Positions 55,097 through 63,723 of a DNA stretch of 64,000 nt are shown here, one piece after another. A program made the position numbers and the translations under genes. Origin of the DNA: Bacteroidota bacterium (GTDB lineage Bacteria; Bacteroidota; Bacteroidia; Chitinophagales; Chitinophagaceae); contig JAKIZK010000001.1 in NCBI GenBank assembly GCA_022708055.1, forward strand, positions 1-64,000, given 5' to 3'. Under the pieces are notes generated by a model. The model had not been told where the DNA came from. It was given only the letters and a program-made list of their open reading frames with translations, and searched no databases. The number at the start of each line of letters is the position of its first letter. The first letter of the stretch is position 1.

Positions 55097-58000
55097 TTAT
55101 TCTGTATCTGTAGATTCCGTAAAACGTCCTTCATCGTCTTCTTCAATCAATGAAATATAAAATTTATTGTCTTTTACAAAATTGCACCATACACACTTGT
55201 CGCTGCCGCAGCCGGTATAGAAATTATGTTGTTGTATTTGTTCCCAAGTATCAGCAATTTGTTTTTTCACGATTTCAACATCTTCATCCCTTATATCAAC
55301 TCTATGTAAGTCAAACTCTCCTTGATCATTTGGCTCAACATAGTCGAACTGCGTGTATAATATATTCCATTTTTTTTGAGGCATGTTATCAATTAATATC
55401 TTGTAGAAAACGGCCTGTCGCCAGTAGTTTCCGCCATCAGGATTCTTGCTGCTACCGGGCAAGTTAAATGCTCCTGTATTAGTTGAGTTACTATACTTAC
55501 CGGTTTTAAAATCGGTAACGACAATGTCATTGCCCCAAAACTGAATTTTATCAGTAAACCCTTTTAAGGGCACATTATTTACTACAATTTTATTGAATGG
55601 ATTTTCAGTAAGTATAAAATCTCCTTTGGGAGCCGGCACATAATATTTATCATAATAAGCATCTAAAGCCAGCTCACCTCTTTCCTTGTGTCGTATCAGA
55701 CTTTCGGGAGTAAAAGCTTCGCGGGAGTCATAAAGATGAAAACGAAACTGTGTAATCAGGTATTCTTTGTCAGGATATACTTTTCCATTGTTCATCATTT
55801 TTCTGATAAAATCTTCAATGGCTGCATGAACGGCAGTGCCAAAGGCCATGCTTTCACTTTTTGCCGCAGGAACTCTAATGATTGTATTATAATAAAATTT
55901 GATAGGACATTCCAGATAATTATTAAGCGCTGTTACGTTCAATACAAATTTTTCCAACTGCCGGTTTACCAAATCTTTTTCTGCCTGTTGTATTACCGGT
56001 TTTTGTATGATGCCAAACCGAAGGGAAGTGTATAATAATTTTTCAGCTTCCGTCAAGCGAATCAGTTTTGGCTCTAACTGCAGTGTTTCTCTAAACTCCT
56101 CAACAAATTGTGAGCCTTCGATGGGCTTGCCATCGTTTTTCATTTTTGAATAGGATAGGTACAGATATTTTTCGGCACGGGTGACGGATACAAAAAACAA
56201 GCGCCGAAGCTCTTCATGCATTTCTTCATCAGAATCTTGTTCTACTATATTGTGCGGAATGCGAAAACTCTGGTTTCCACTTTTCTTTTTTTCCCATACA
56301 TCCATTCTTAAGTTGACAATAAATACATGTTCAAATTCCAGACCCTTGCTGCCATGGCAGGTCATAATATTTACACCCTCTTCTGTACCGATGGTTTGCA
56401 CCAGTGGCAAAGGCAATTTGTTTTCTTCAAGCAAATCAAATTGTTTTACCAATTCCTTCAATGTAAGATGGGGCTGCCGATGCGTTGTCTCCTTTATATA
56501 ATCAAATAAGCAAGAGAGTTTATTCATTTGCCAGGTACGGTCGTCCTGCTTCATTGCCCAATGGAGAATTCCACTTTCATTTATTAAAAATTCAAACCAC
56601 TGCTGCAATGTTCTTGTATGTACCGCAGCAATGAGTTCTTCAATAAACTTTCCGGCTTTTTGCTTTGGATCATCTGCCTCAAATAAACTTTTGTTTACGG
56701 GTTGTATTTTTTTCAGGTAGCCGCGCAGAGTGGTTTCTTCCACTCCTTTTCTTTTTTCTGCAATCTCGGTGCACATGGCCGCTATTTCAAATGGCACCAT
56801 ACCCAAGAATGGATAATGTAATATTTCAAAAAGAAGAGGCTCTCCGCTAAAAGGCTCATCCAATTCAGCCACAGTATATTTTATCAAATTGATAATTTGA
56901 CAAATCAATACATCATTGAGCAAATTGACCGAACGCTTGGAATAGCTTGGAATATTTTGTAGTTGAAAAAATTTCAATAACTCATCTCCATTTTTATTTT
57001 CCTTATAGATTACAGCAATATTACCGGGTGGTGTACCTTGCTCAATCAGTGATTTTATACTGGAAGTAACATGTGCATTTTCGGAAAATTCACTTTCGTA
57101 AACTCTTATTTCGGGTAGGATGTTGAGTTTTTGTAATTCTGGTTTTGAAGCAATCAAATCTTTACTCAAGTCCTTAAATTGATATACCAGTCTTTGCTTA
57201 TTGTGTTCTATTAATCCTTTTGCACTGTCTAATATAGGCTGAACACTTCGGTAGTTTTTTGTAAGCACAACTTTCAGCAAATCTTTTTCAAAACGTTTTA
57301 CAATGTTCATCATATTTTTCAGGTTGGCTCCCTGAAAACGGTAGATGCTTTGGTCATCATCACCTACTACAAAAATATTCGGACTCTCATCTTGCCAATA
57401 GCTGATAAGCAGTTCAACCAATTTGTTTTGAGAGCCATTGGAATCCTGATACTCATCTACCAATATATATTGATATTGTTCCTGATAATTTAATAATACA
57501 TCGGGCTGCTCCTGAAAAAGCTGGATCACCCAATTGATCATATCGGAAAAATCGTACCGCTTATATTTTTGTAAAATTTGCTGGTATGAGTTAAACGATT
57601 GTATTGCCGCCTTTAGGGTTTCCATCTTTTTCAGTTCTCCTTTTCCATTTGCCGTTAGCTCCAGAATTCCTTTTTTCAGTTTAGTTTTATTGTAAAACCC
57701 ACCCGACTCGGAATTTATTTCTTTGATGTAATTATCAATTTCTTCCAGCATCCATTCGGGCTGCCAGGCTTCCAGCTTCATGGTGGTAAATAAACCGGCA
57801 AGGCGATCTGCATCATGATAAATATCTCCTCTGTAACGTTTTAAAGGATTTCCATTTTCAAACCCGTCAATCAACTCGTACAAAAACTGAATCTTTTCAA
57901 GATCACTTACGGGTTCCAGGTCTCTGTTGTAGAAATACTGCGAATTTTCCTGTATTACCGTATTGCAAAATGAATGAAACGTGTGAATATTGATTTTATA

Positions 58001-58273
58001 CGCTTCGCTGCCTATAAAGGAAAGCAGCCGTTTACGCATGGCCATTACGCCGGCATCGGTATAGGTAAGACATAAAATATTTTGAGGCTGTGCATCCGTT
58101 TCCAATAAAATTTTTCCAATACGGCAGGCGAGTATTTGTGTTTTACCGGTTCCGGGTCCGGCTATTACCATTACCGGGCCTTCAATAGCATCTACCGCAG
58201 TTCTTTGCTCGCCATTGAGCTTAGCATATTCATCTGCAAATTTCTTTTCAAGTTTTTCTCTCAGAAATGACAT
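55097..58273 (-). CDS. UvrD-type DNA helicase fused to an Fe-S PD-(D/E)XK nuclease
   Basis: 1058 aa. N-terminal superfamily 1A helicase (about 1-720): Q-motif LNGEQRTAV, Walker A AGPGTGKTQ, DEYQDSNG (motif II), GDDDQSIYRFQGAN (III), TCHGSKGLEFEHVF and VSVTRAEKYLYLS (VI). C-terminal nuclease (about 780-1040): H816 in GTAVHAAIEDF, D908 in GFTDKI, and D921-x-K923 in VTDFKTGK. Cysteines C789, C1022, C1027 and C1030 have the wrap-around spacing of the AddB-type [4Fe-4S] cluster. The layout fits double-strand-break end processing by one polypeptide, like a condensed AddAB; the exact role is inferred. Monocistronic. Confidence 0.88.
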   Translation of the reverse strand: MSFLREKLEKKFADEYAKLNGEQRTAVDAIEGPVMVIAGPGTGKTQILACRIGKILLETDAQPQNILCLTYTDAGVMAMRKRLLSFIGSEAYKINIHTFHSFCNTVIQENSQYFYNRDLEPVSDLEKIQFLYELIDGFENGNPLKRYRGDIYHDADRLAGLFTTMKLEAWQPEWMLEEIDNYIKEINSESGGFYNKTKLKKGILELTANGKGELKKMETLKAAIQSFNSYQQILQKYKRYDFSDMINWVIQLFQEQPDVLLNYQEQYQYILVDEYQDSNGSQNKLVELLISYWQDESPNIFVVGDDDQSIYRFQGANLKNMMNIVKRFEKDLLKVVLTKNYRSVQPILDSAKGLIEHNKQRLVYQFKDLSKDLIASKPELQKLNILPEIRVYESEFSENAHVTSSIKSLIEQGTPPGNIAVIYKENKNGDELLKFFQLQNIPSYSKRSVNLLNDVLICQIINLIKYTVAELDEPFSGEPLLFEILHYPFLGMVPFEIAAMCTEIAEKRKGVEETTLRGYLKKIQPVNKSLFEADDPKQKAGKFIEELIAAVHTRTLQQWFEFLINESGILHWAMKQDDRTWQMNKLSCLFDYIKETTHRQPHLTLKELVKQFDLLEENKLPLPLVQTIGTEEGVNIMTCHGSKGLEFEHVFIVNLRMDVWEKKKSGNQSFRIPHNIVEQDSDEEMHEELRRLFFVSVTRAEKYLYLSYSKMKNDGKPIEGSQFVEEFRETLQLEPKLIRLTEAEKLLYTSLRFGIIQKPVIQQAEKDLVNRQLEKFVLNVTALNNYLECPIKFYYNTIIRVPAAKSESMAFGTAVHAAIEDFIRKMMNNGKVYPDKEYLITQFRFHLYDSREAFTPESLIRHKERGELALDAYYDKYYVPAPKGDFILTENPFNKIVVNNVPLKGFTDKIQFWGNDIVVTDFKTGKYSNSTNTGAFNLPGSSKNPDGGNYWRQAVFYKILIDNMPQKKWNILYTQFDYVEPNDQGEFDLHRVDIRDEDVEIVKKQIADTWEQIQQHNFYTGCGSDKCVWCNFVKDNKFYISLIEEDDEGRFTESTDTE

Positions 58274-58386
58274 GGCAATATTGATATTCGTTTATATAAA
58301 TTAACTCAAACGAATGTAAACCAATATCATCTGACTTGTATGAATGTAGTTGACAAAATATTTTAAATCACCCTCATGGATTAAAA

Positions 58387-60300
58387 TTATTTTATCCCTG
58401 CTCTTTTTTTCAGCTCAGCCATGGTGATTACCATTTGTCTGCCCATTTGTTTATTTCCTTTATAGGTTACCAGCTTGAGTGCAGCCGATTCGTTGGGTAC
58501 AGTAAGTGGTGCTTTATACGCCTGATAAAAATTATCGGGGAAAGAATTATCAAAACTATAATGAATCGTAAGGCCTTCCACTTCGGTATCCATTGTAACA
58601 ATGATGGTAGCAGAATCTTTTTTACTAACTGTGATAATGGGATCGTACAAACTGGGGGCATATTTCACCTGTGCTGCATCCATTCTTTCAAATTGTTTTT
58701 CAACCCGAGGTACAAAGCCGTTCCAGTTTCTTTTTTCTTTTGGGCTCCACAATACTTCGGCCACAGCAAGAGCACGGGGCCAGGTCATGTATTGTGCATG
58801 TCGCATATTATAAACCTGTTCGGTCCACAAGTTGGCCTGTCCACCCCTTATCAGTTTTTCATTTACACCTTCGGGCAGCGGTTCAAATGAGTACGTTTTC
58901 TTTAACCGTAATGTGGAGTAAACCGGCGGTTCAATAGATGCATCGCCCTGCATATAATCTATGTAAACAAAATCGGTGGGGCTCATCACTACTTCGTGTC
59001 CGCTTTTAGCGGCTTCTATACCGCCACTCATACCACGCCAGCTCATCACAGCTGCATTGGGTGCCAGTCCGCCCTGAAGTATTTCATCCCAGCCAATCAT
59101 TTTTTTGCCTTTGCTGTTGATGATTTTTTCTACACGTTTTACAAAATAACTTTGTACTTCGTCTAAGTTTTTCAGGTTTTCTTTTTTCATCAATGCTTTT
59201 ATCTGCTCATCTTTTTCCCAAAAATTTCTTGCGGTTTCATCGCCACCCATGTGTATGTATTGAAATGGAAATAACTGAGCCACTTCGGTAAACACTTTGT
59301 CGAGAAACTCATATACTTTTTCATTGGCAGGGCAAAGCGTATTATCAATAAGTCCATAGAAATGCTGACCACCACCGGGCCACACCATAAATCTATCGCC
59401 GGGACTTACATAGTATTCGCCGGGTGTGCAAGAAAGATCGGGGTAAGATGCAAGGGCAGCAAGGCTATGTCCGGGCACATCTATTTCGGGCAAAATATTT
59501 ACAAAACGATCGGCTGCATATTTCACCAGTTCTTTAATATCCTCATGCGTATAAAATCCGCCGTAGGTTGGTTTTTCGCCGGGTTGTGGTTTTGGAAATG
59601 TGCCAAATGTACCTGTTCGCTCTACTCGCCAGGCGCCTACTTCAGTCAGCTTGGGCAGGCTTTTGATTTCAATTCGCCAACCCTGATCATCGGTAAGGTG
59701 CAAGTGCAGCATATTGAATTTATATTTCACCATCTGGTCAATATAATCTTTCACTTGGGCAACGGTAAAAAAATGACGGGTTACATCCAGCATCAATCCG
59801 CGCCAGCCAAAGCGGGGATGATCTTCAATAGAAACTAAAGGCAGCGACCATTGTTTTACCGATGTGTGTCCATCTTTGTTTACAATCTCTTTTGGAAAAA
59901 GCTGTAACAAGGTTTGTACGCCGTAAAAAATACCGGAAGGCGAATTGGCCGAGAGTGAAACACCTGTTGCGGATATTTTCAAACGGTAGCCATCGGCAGG
60001 GATAGATTTATCTGAAACGAGATAAAGATGTATAGCTTTAGCCAAAGGCTTTTTGTCCGGCACTACTTTTACTTTATAAAAATTGGAAGCCAGCTGCAGC
60101 GATAGTGAATTTGCAATACGATTTACTTCTGCATTATTATCGGTATAAATGGAGAGCTGATGCGGCAGTACTAAACTTCCTTTGGTTTGCACTATGGAAA
60201 CGGGCTGTGGTATCAGCGAAAGAGCAGCATCGCCGGATGATTGAGCAAACAAGAAAAGCGAAGAACAAATAAAGCAGAAAATAAATAGTGGCTTTTTCAT
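58387..60300 (-). CDS. Beta-N-acetylhexosaminidase, GH20
   Basis: 637 aa, secreted (signal MKKPLFIFCFICSSLFLFAQ). An N-terminal GH20b domain (LIPQPVSIVQTKGSLVLPHQ) precedes the TIM barrel with GWRGLMLDVTRHFFTVAQV, HLHLTDDQGWRIEIKSLPKL, EIDVPGHSLAALASYPDL and the catalytic pair in HMGGDETARNFWEKD (Asp-Glu near 352-353, substrate-assisted). Then ...GWDEILQGGLAPNAAVMSW and a C-terminal beta domain. Releases terminal N-acetylglucosamine or N-acetylgalactosamine from chitin fragments, peptidoglycan or glycoproteins; the exact substrate is not read from sequence. Confidence 0.93.
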   Translation of the reverse strand: MKKPLFIFCFICSSLFLFAQSSGDAALSLIPQPVSIVQTKGSLVLPHQLSIYTDNNAEVNRIANSLSLQLASNFYKVKVVPDKKPLAKAIHLYLVSDKSIPADGYRLKISATGVSLSANSPSGIFYGVQTLLQLFPKEIVNKDGHTSVKQWSLPLVSIEDHPRFGWRGLMLDVTRHFFTVAQVKDYIDQMVKYKFNMLHLHLTDDQGWRIEIKSLPKLTEVGAWRVERTGTFGTFPKPQPGEKPTYGGFYTHEDIKELVKYAADRFVNILPEIDVPGHSLAALASYPDLSCTPGEYYVSPGDRFMVWPGGGQHFYGLIDNTLCPANEKVYEFLDKVFTEVAQLFPFQYIHMGGDETARNFWEKDEQIKALMKKENLKNLDEVQSYFVKRVEKIINSKGKKMIGWDEILQGGLAPNAAVMSWRGMSGGIEAAKSGHEVVMSPTDFVYIDYMQGDASIEPPVYSTLRLKKTYSFEPLPEGVNEKLIRGGQANLWTEQVYNMRHAQYMTWPRALAVAEVLWSPKEKRNWNGFVPRVEKQFERMDAAQVKYAPSLYDPIITVSKKDSATIIVTMDTEVEGLTIHYSFDNSFPDNFYQAYKAPLTVPNESAALKLVTYKGNKQMGRQMVITMAELKKRAGIK

Positions 60301-60344
60301 AAAGAATATTATTTGGTGGCAATTTAGTTGTTTCGTGTAAGGAA

Positions 60345-60381
60345 ATAAAAAAAGGCTGTGGTAGATTCCGGCAGCCTTTCA
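60345..60381 (-). terminator. Rho-independent terminator after the TPR gene
   Basis: Minus-strand stem AAAGGCTG / CAGCCTTT with a ~13-nt loop, then T7, about 20 bases after the TPR gene's stop. It separates that gene from GH20. Confidence 0.75.
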
Positions 60382-60400
60382 AAAAAAAATATAGTAACAA

Positions 60401-61051
60401 CTATCCCGGCATTCTGGAAATGTATTTTTCAATTTGCTTTATTTGATCCACAATTTGCGGTGTAGTAGGTTTTAACGCTTTTGCTTTTCTAAAAAAATCT
60501 TTACTGGCTCTGAATTCTCTTTTGTTCATCATAATGCTACACATTTGTAAGTAAGCGGCCGCTTCGTTTTCTTTATCCGGCAATCCTTTGCGCAGCGCCT
60601 GACGAATATAGCTTTCGGCCTGTTTCATATCATTTTTTTGCATGGCAATCATACCCATTTGCAGCAGGCTGGCACCTTCGGCTTCTTTCATCGGCATTCC
60701 CAAATCCAATCCTTTCTTCATCATTTTTTCGGCGCCGGTAAAGTCTTCCTTCATCATGGCAATATTGCCTTTGAGGGTATAATAAACCGAACGAATGGGT
60801 TTATAAAGTAAATTGGGAAATTTGATGGAGTTCAGCACTTTTTCAGCACCCTCCATATCGCCGTTTTCCATATAATCTTGTATTAGGCGCAGGGGCCCAA
60901 AGAAAAAATGACCGGCTATCAGAATAACACCAACGAGGTACAATGGAAATGCGGGCCAGAAGCCGGCAGCATAATTGACATAAGCACCAAGCGCAACCAA
61001 TACCAACCCAATCCAAAGGCGGTACTTTATAAGTAGATTATAAAACTTCAT
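60401..61051 (-). CDS. Membrane protein with TPR-like repeats
   Basis: 216 aa. Two N-terminal transmembrane helices (LWIGLVLVALGAYVNYAAG and FPLYLVGVILIAGHFFFG, about 12-50), then helical repeats of TPR type (FTGAEKMMKKGLDLGMPMKE, MIAMQKNDMKQAESYIRQAL, NKREFRASKDFFRKAKALKP) to the end. TPRs mediate protein contacts; the membrane anchor suggests a scaffold. No specific family recognised. A TATATTTG box lies 7 bases from the ATG. Confidence 0.8.
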   Translation of the reverse strand: MKFYNLLIKYRLWIGLVLVALGAYVNYAAGFWPAFPLYLVGVILIAGHFFFGPLRLIQDYMENGDMEGAEKVLNSIKFPNLLYKPIRSVYYTLKGNIAMMKEDFTGAEKMMKKGLDLGMPMKEAEGASLLQMGMIAMQKNDMKQAESYIRQALRKGLPDKENEAAAYLQMCSIMMNKREFRASKDFFRKAKALKPTTPQIVDQIKQIEKYISRMPG

Positions 61052-61058
61052 AAGGGCG

Positions 61059-61066
61059 CAAATATA
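61059..61066 (-). promoter_or_regulatory. -7 promoter box (TATATTTG), near-leaderless
   Basis: TAnnTTTG match on the minus strand ending 7 bases before the TPR gene ATG. Confidence 0.55.
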
Positions 61067-61332
61067 AAGTATAAACTACAATTGGGTTTTTGTGGCTGTA
61101 AGGTGGTGGTAGTGGGGGGCTTAGAGTGATTTTTTTAGTGGCCTACAATCTAATACGTTTTGCAAAACGCAAATTCATTGTTCGATACTTGACAAAAAAC
61201 TGAGTTTTGAAGAAAAAATTAATCGAACTATTATTTTTATTGAAGCCCTTACTTTGATATTCAACACAAGAAAAATTTCATGCCGAAAAAATAAAGGACA
61301 AACTGCATTGAAAAACAATTTGTCCACTATAG

Positions 61333-61404
61333 TAGCCCCGCCGAGAATCGAACTCAGATCTGGAGTTTAGGAAACTCTTATTCTATCCATTGAACTACGG
61401 GGCC
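61333..61404 (-). tRNA. tRNA-Arg (anticodon CCT)
   Basis: 72 nt. Acceptor stem GGCCCCG / CGGGGCT with a G-U at the end and discriminator A; D arm GTTC...GAAT; anticodon loop TTCCTAA giving CCT, reading AGG; variable loop AGAT; T arm CTGAG-TTCGATT-CTCGG. No CCA is encoded. The first anticodon-stem pair is an A-C mismatch, the only irregularity. Lone tRNA; not beside an integrase. Confidence 0.94.
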
Positions 61405-61594
61405 AAAGGGGCTGCAAATATAAGAAAGTTAAACCTTGCCTTTGGCTTGATACACTTCCCGATATTTGCTAAAATTCTCCTGAATAATTAATTTTTTTTT
61501 GCCAAGCTCAACTCCTTTGTAATTTTTCATTCATCCTTTGTGAATATTATAAATGAAAAATTTCATGTAGGTTTGATTATATAAATTTTATGCA

Positions 61595-62250
61595 ATGGCC
61601 AATATTTTTTTAACCGGCGGCGCTGGCAATTTGGGAACTGTGGTGGTTGATGCATTAGTTGAAGCCGGACATTCGATACATCTCACTCTTATTAGTGACG
61701 CTGATAAAACGCATGAAAAAGCCAATCGCTATGTAACAGATCTTACCCATAATGATACTGTTGGAAATACAATAGACTCCATTGTAGATAAAGTACATAA
61801 AATTGATGCGGTGTTTTTCTGGCGGGCGGCTACACTTCCGGCGATATTGATGCAGTAGATATGGAAACCATTCATAAAATGATCAAACTAAATTTTGAAA
61901 CGGCATTTTATGCTTCACAAAAATTAATCAGTCATTATAAAACCAATGGCGGCGGTTGTTTAATTTTTATCGGTGCAAAGGCTGCCATGGAAAACGCAAC
62001 GGCTGCTGCCAACGTTGCATATGCTTTATCCAAGCAAATGCTTTTTAATTATTGTACGATGATTAACGAGCAAGCGCATAAATATAATATCACCGCTCAC
62101 ATCCTTTTGCCCAATACATTGGACACGGCGCTCAACCGTAGTTTCATGCCCGATGCTGATTTTAGTAAATGGACCCGCCCTGCCGATATCGGACAAATCA
62201 TCAACCGCATTGTTGAAGGAAAAGAAACCAATGTAGTCATTCGTTTTTAA
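61595..62250 (+). pseudogene. SDR family oxidoreductase split by a one-base frameshift
   Basis: The first frame (61595-61858) gives the Rossmann N-terminus MANIFLTGGAGNLGTVVVDA up to KIDAVFFW, then garbage and a stop. The next frame resumes with AGGYTSGDIDAVDMETI and continues through GAKAAMENATAAANVAYALS to a stop at 62250, including the active-site Tyr-x-x-x-Lys in YALSKQ. Restoring one T in the T5 run at 61814-61818 gives an uninterrupted VFFLAGGYTSG join, so this is one ~218-aa SDR gene with a single-base deletion. It could be a real inactivation or a sequencing error in the homopolymer. Substrate unknown. Confidence 0.85.
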
Positions 62251-62275
62251 ACTAATTTGGCATTAATTTCCACCA

Positions 62276-62851
62276 TTGCAAGAGCAGGAATTAATACAAC
62301 AACTTAAACAAGGAAGCGAAGCCGCATTTAAAACCTTTGTTGAAACACATCAAGATCGAGTGTTTAATACAGCATTGGGCATTGTACAAAATGCAGCTGA
62401 TGCAGAAGATGTGGCACAGGAAGTTTTTATTCAGGCTTTTCGTTCTATCGGCAGCTTTAAAGGTGAATCCAAATTATCAACCTGGCTTTATCGCATAGCT
62501 ACTACCCGCTCTTTAGACTTATTGCGAAGCAAGAAAAGCAAAAAAAGATTTGGTTTTTTACAAAGACTGTTTAATGATCAAGGTGATTTGCTGTATGATC
62601 CACCCGAGTTTCACCACCCGGGAATAGCCCTGGAGCAAAAAGAAAATGCCGCAAAACTGTTTAAAGCCATTGCCAAACTACCTGAAAACCAGAAAGCAGC
62701 ATTCACGCTACATAAGCTGGAAGGCGTTAATTATCAAGAGATAAGCGAGATATTGGATACTACCGTTTCTTCAGTAGAAATGCTGATGTACAGGGCAAAA
62801 TTGAATTTGAGAAAAATTTTGGAGGCAGATGGGTCAAACAACAAGGATTAG
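62276..62851 (+). CDS. ECF RNA polymerase sigma factor
   Basis: 191 aa sigma-70 family factor with only regions 2 and 4. Region 2: FVETHQDRVFNTALGIVQNA, DVAQEVFIQAFRSIGSF, STWLYRIATTRSLDLLR; region 4: LPENQKAAFTLHKLEGVNYQ, EISEILDTTVSSVEMLMYRA. No ATG fits the family N-terminus; TTG at 62276 is the likely start. Followed by a membrane protein and a CpxP-like protein, the usual ECF trio for envelope stress. Confidence 0.92.
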   Translation: MQEQELIQQLKQGSEAAFKTFVETHQDRVFNTALGIVQNAADAEDVAQEVFIQAFRSIGSFKGESKLSTWLYRIATTRSLDLLRSKKSKKRFGFLQRLFNDQGDLLYDPPEFHHPGIALEQKENAAKLFKAIAKLPENQKAAFTLHKLEGVNYQEISEILDTTVSSVEMLMYRAKLNLRKILEADGSNNKD

Positions 62852-62884
62852 CGAAGGTTTTATCATATAAAAACGTCAAAAACA

Positions 62885-63223
62885 ATGCGTATGGATAACA
62901 ATAAAACAGAAGAAATTTTAAACAGTCTGGTTGTACTGCAAAGGGCCTCTGCCCCCGATTTTTTTTATACCCGGCTACGGGCAAAAATGGAAAAAGGAAT
63001 CGTGAGCCCTGCACAGCAGCCTGTTTGGTATCTGCGTCCGGCTTTTGTATTGGCTACTCTTTTTGCAATCGTAGCAGTAAACGCGATGGTATTTTTAAAG
63101 AATAATACCATTCAGAAAAACACGGCTGCAGTTGATTATACTGATGTAATACAACAGACGGTTGCCTCCGATTTTAGTCAGGCAGATAATAATCTTGTTT
63201 ACGACTTAACCATGTCACGCTAA
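62885..63223 (+). CDS. Probable anti-sigma factor, single-pass membrane protein
   Basis: 112 aa. Hydrophilic N-terminus (NNKTEEILNSLVVLQRASAP, DFFYTRLRAKMEK), one transmembrane helix (RPAFVLATLFAIVAVNAMVF, about 50-70), and a short periplasmic tail. Short cytoplasmic domain plus one helix directly after an ECF sigma gene is the usual anti-sigma layout; no zinc-binding HxxxCxxC motif, so not a ZAS-type. Role inferred mainly from position. Confidence 0.7.
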   Translation: MRMDNNKTEEILNSLVVLQRASAPDFFYTRLRAKMEKGIVSPAQQPVWYLRPAFVLATLFAIVAVNAMVFLKNNTIQKNTAAVDYTDVIQQTVASDFSQADNNLVYDLTMSR

Positions 63224-63226
63224 AAA

Positions 63227-63718
63227 ATGACCCGACAAAACAAAATACTGATTCTGGCGGTTGCGCTATTAATTATCATCAACATTGCCATGCTGGTAAT
63301 GATGCTGAGCCAAAGAAAGGGAAACCGTGGTGGTTATAAAGGTTATGGCGATCCTACAGAAGTAATTGCAAAAGAAGTAGGCATGACGGACTCGCAAAAA
63401 ACCGAATACGTCAAGTTGAATGAAGCGCATTTTAAATCTTTAACTCCAAAGTTTGACTCCATCAGGGCTTTGAAAAAAGCAAGATTTGAAGCCATGAAAG
63501 CCGAAAACGTAAACGACAGCACAATAGCCGGCTTCAGTACATTGATAGCTGAGCAACAGGCTTTGATTGATAAAGCGGCGGTTTCTCATTTTCGTACTGT
63601 TCGGGCAATGTTTACCGGCGAGCAGCAAAAAAAATATGATGCATTTGTAGAAAAGATGATGCAACGCCGCATGCCACACGGTAGCGATAAAAATTCAGAT
63701 ACAAAAGAAAAGAAATAA
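63227..63718 (+). CDS. Periplasmic CpxP/Spy-like protein
   Basis: 163 aa. N-terminal membrane helix (ILILAVALLIIINIAMLVMM) then a helical, charged body: VIAKEVGMTDSQKTEYVKLN, ALKKARFEAMKAENVNDSTI, HFRTVRAMFTGEQQKKYDAF, ending in a Lys-rich tail. This fits the LTxxQ-type CpxP/Spy/heavy-metal-resistance family, all-helical periplasmic proteins that sense or chaperone misfolded envelope proteins. It starts 3 bp after the anti-sigma gene and is the third gene of the ECF unit. Confidence 0.72.
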   Translation: MTRQNKILILAVALLIIINIAMLVMMLSQRKGNRGGYKGYGDPTEVIAKEVGMTDSQKTEYVKLNEAHFKSLTPKFDSIRALKKARFEAMKAENVNDSTIAGFSTLIAEQQALIDKAAVSHFRTVRAMFTGEQQKKYDAFVEKMMQRRMPHGSDKNSDTKEKK

Positions 63719-63723
63719 ACACA

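Noticed and set aside
61150..61180. GTTTTGCAAAAC palindrome near the tRNA as an operator or attachment site
   Set aside because: It occurs once, next to no regulator or integrase, and matches no part of the tRNA 3' end.
61814..61818. Programmed frameshift in the SDR gene
   Set aside because: No slippery heptamer with a downstream stimulator, SDRs are not known to use recoding, and a single missing T explains the break.
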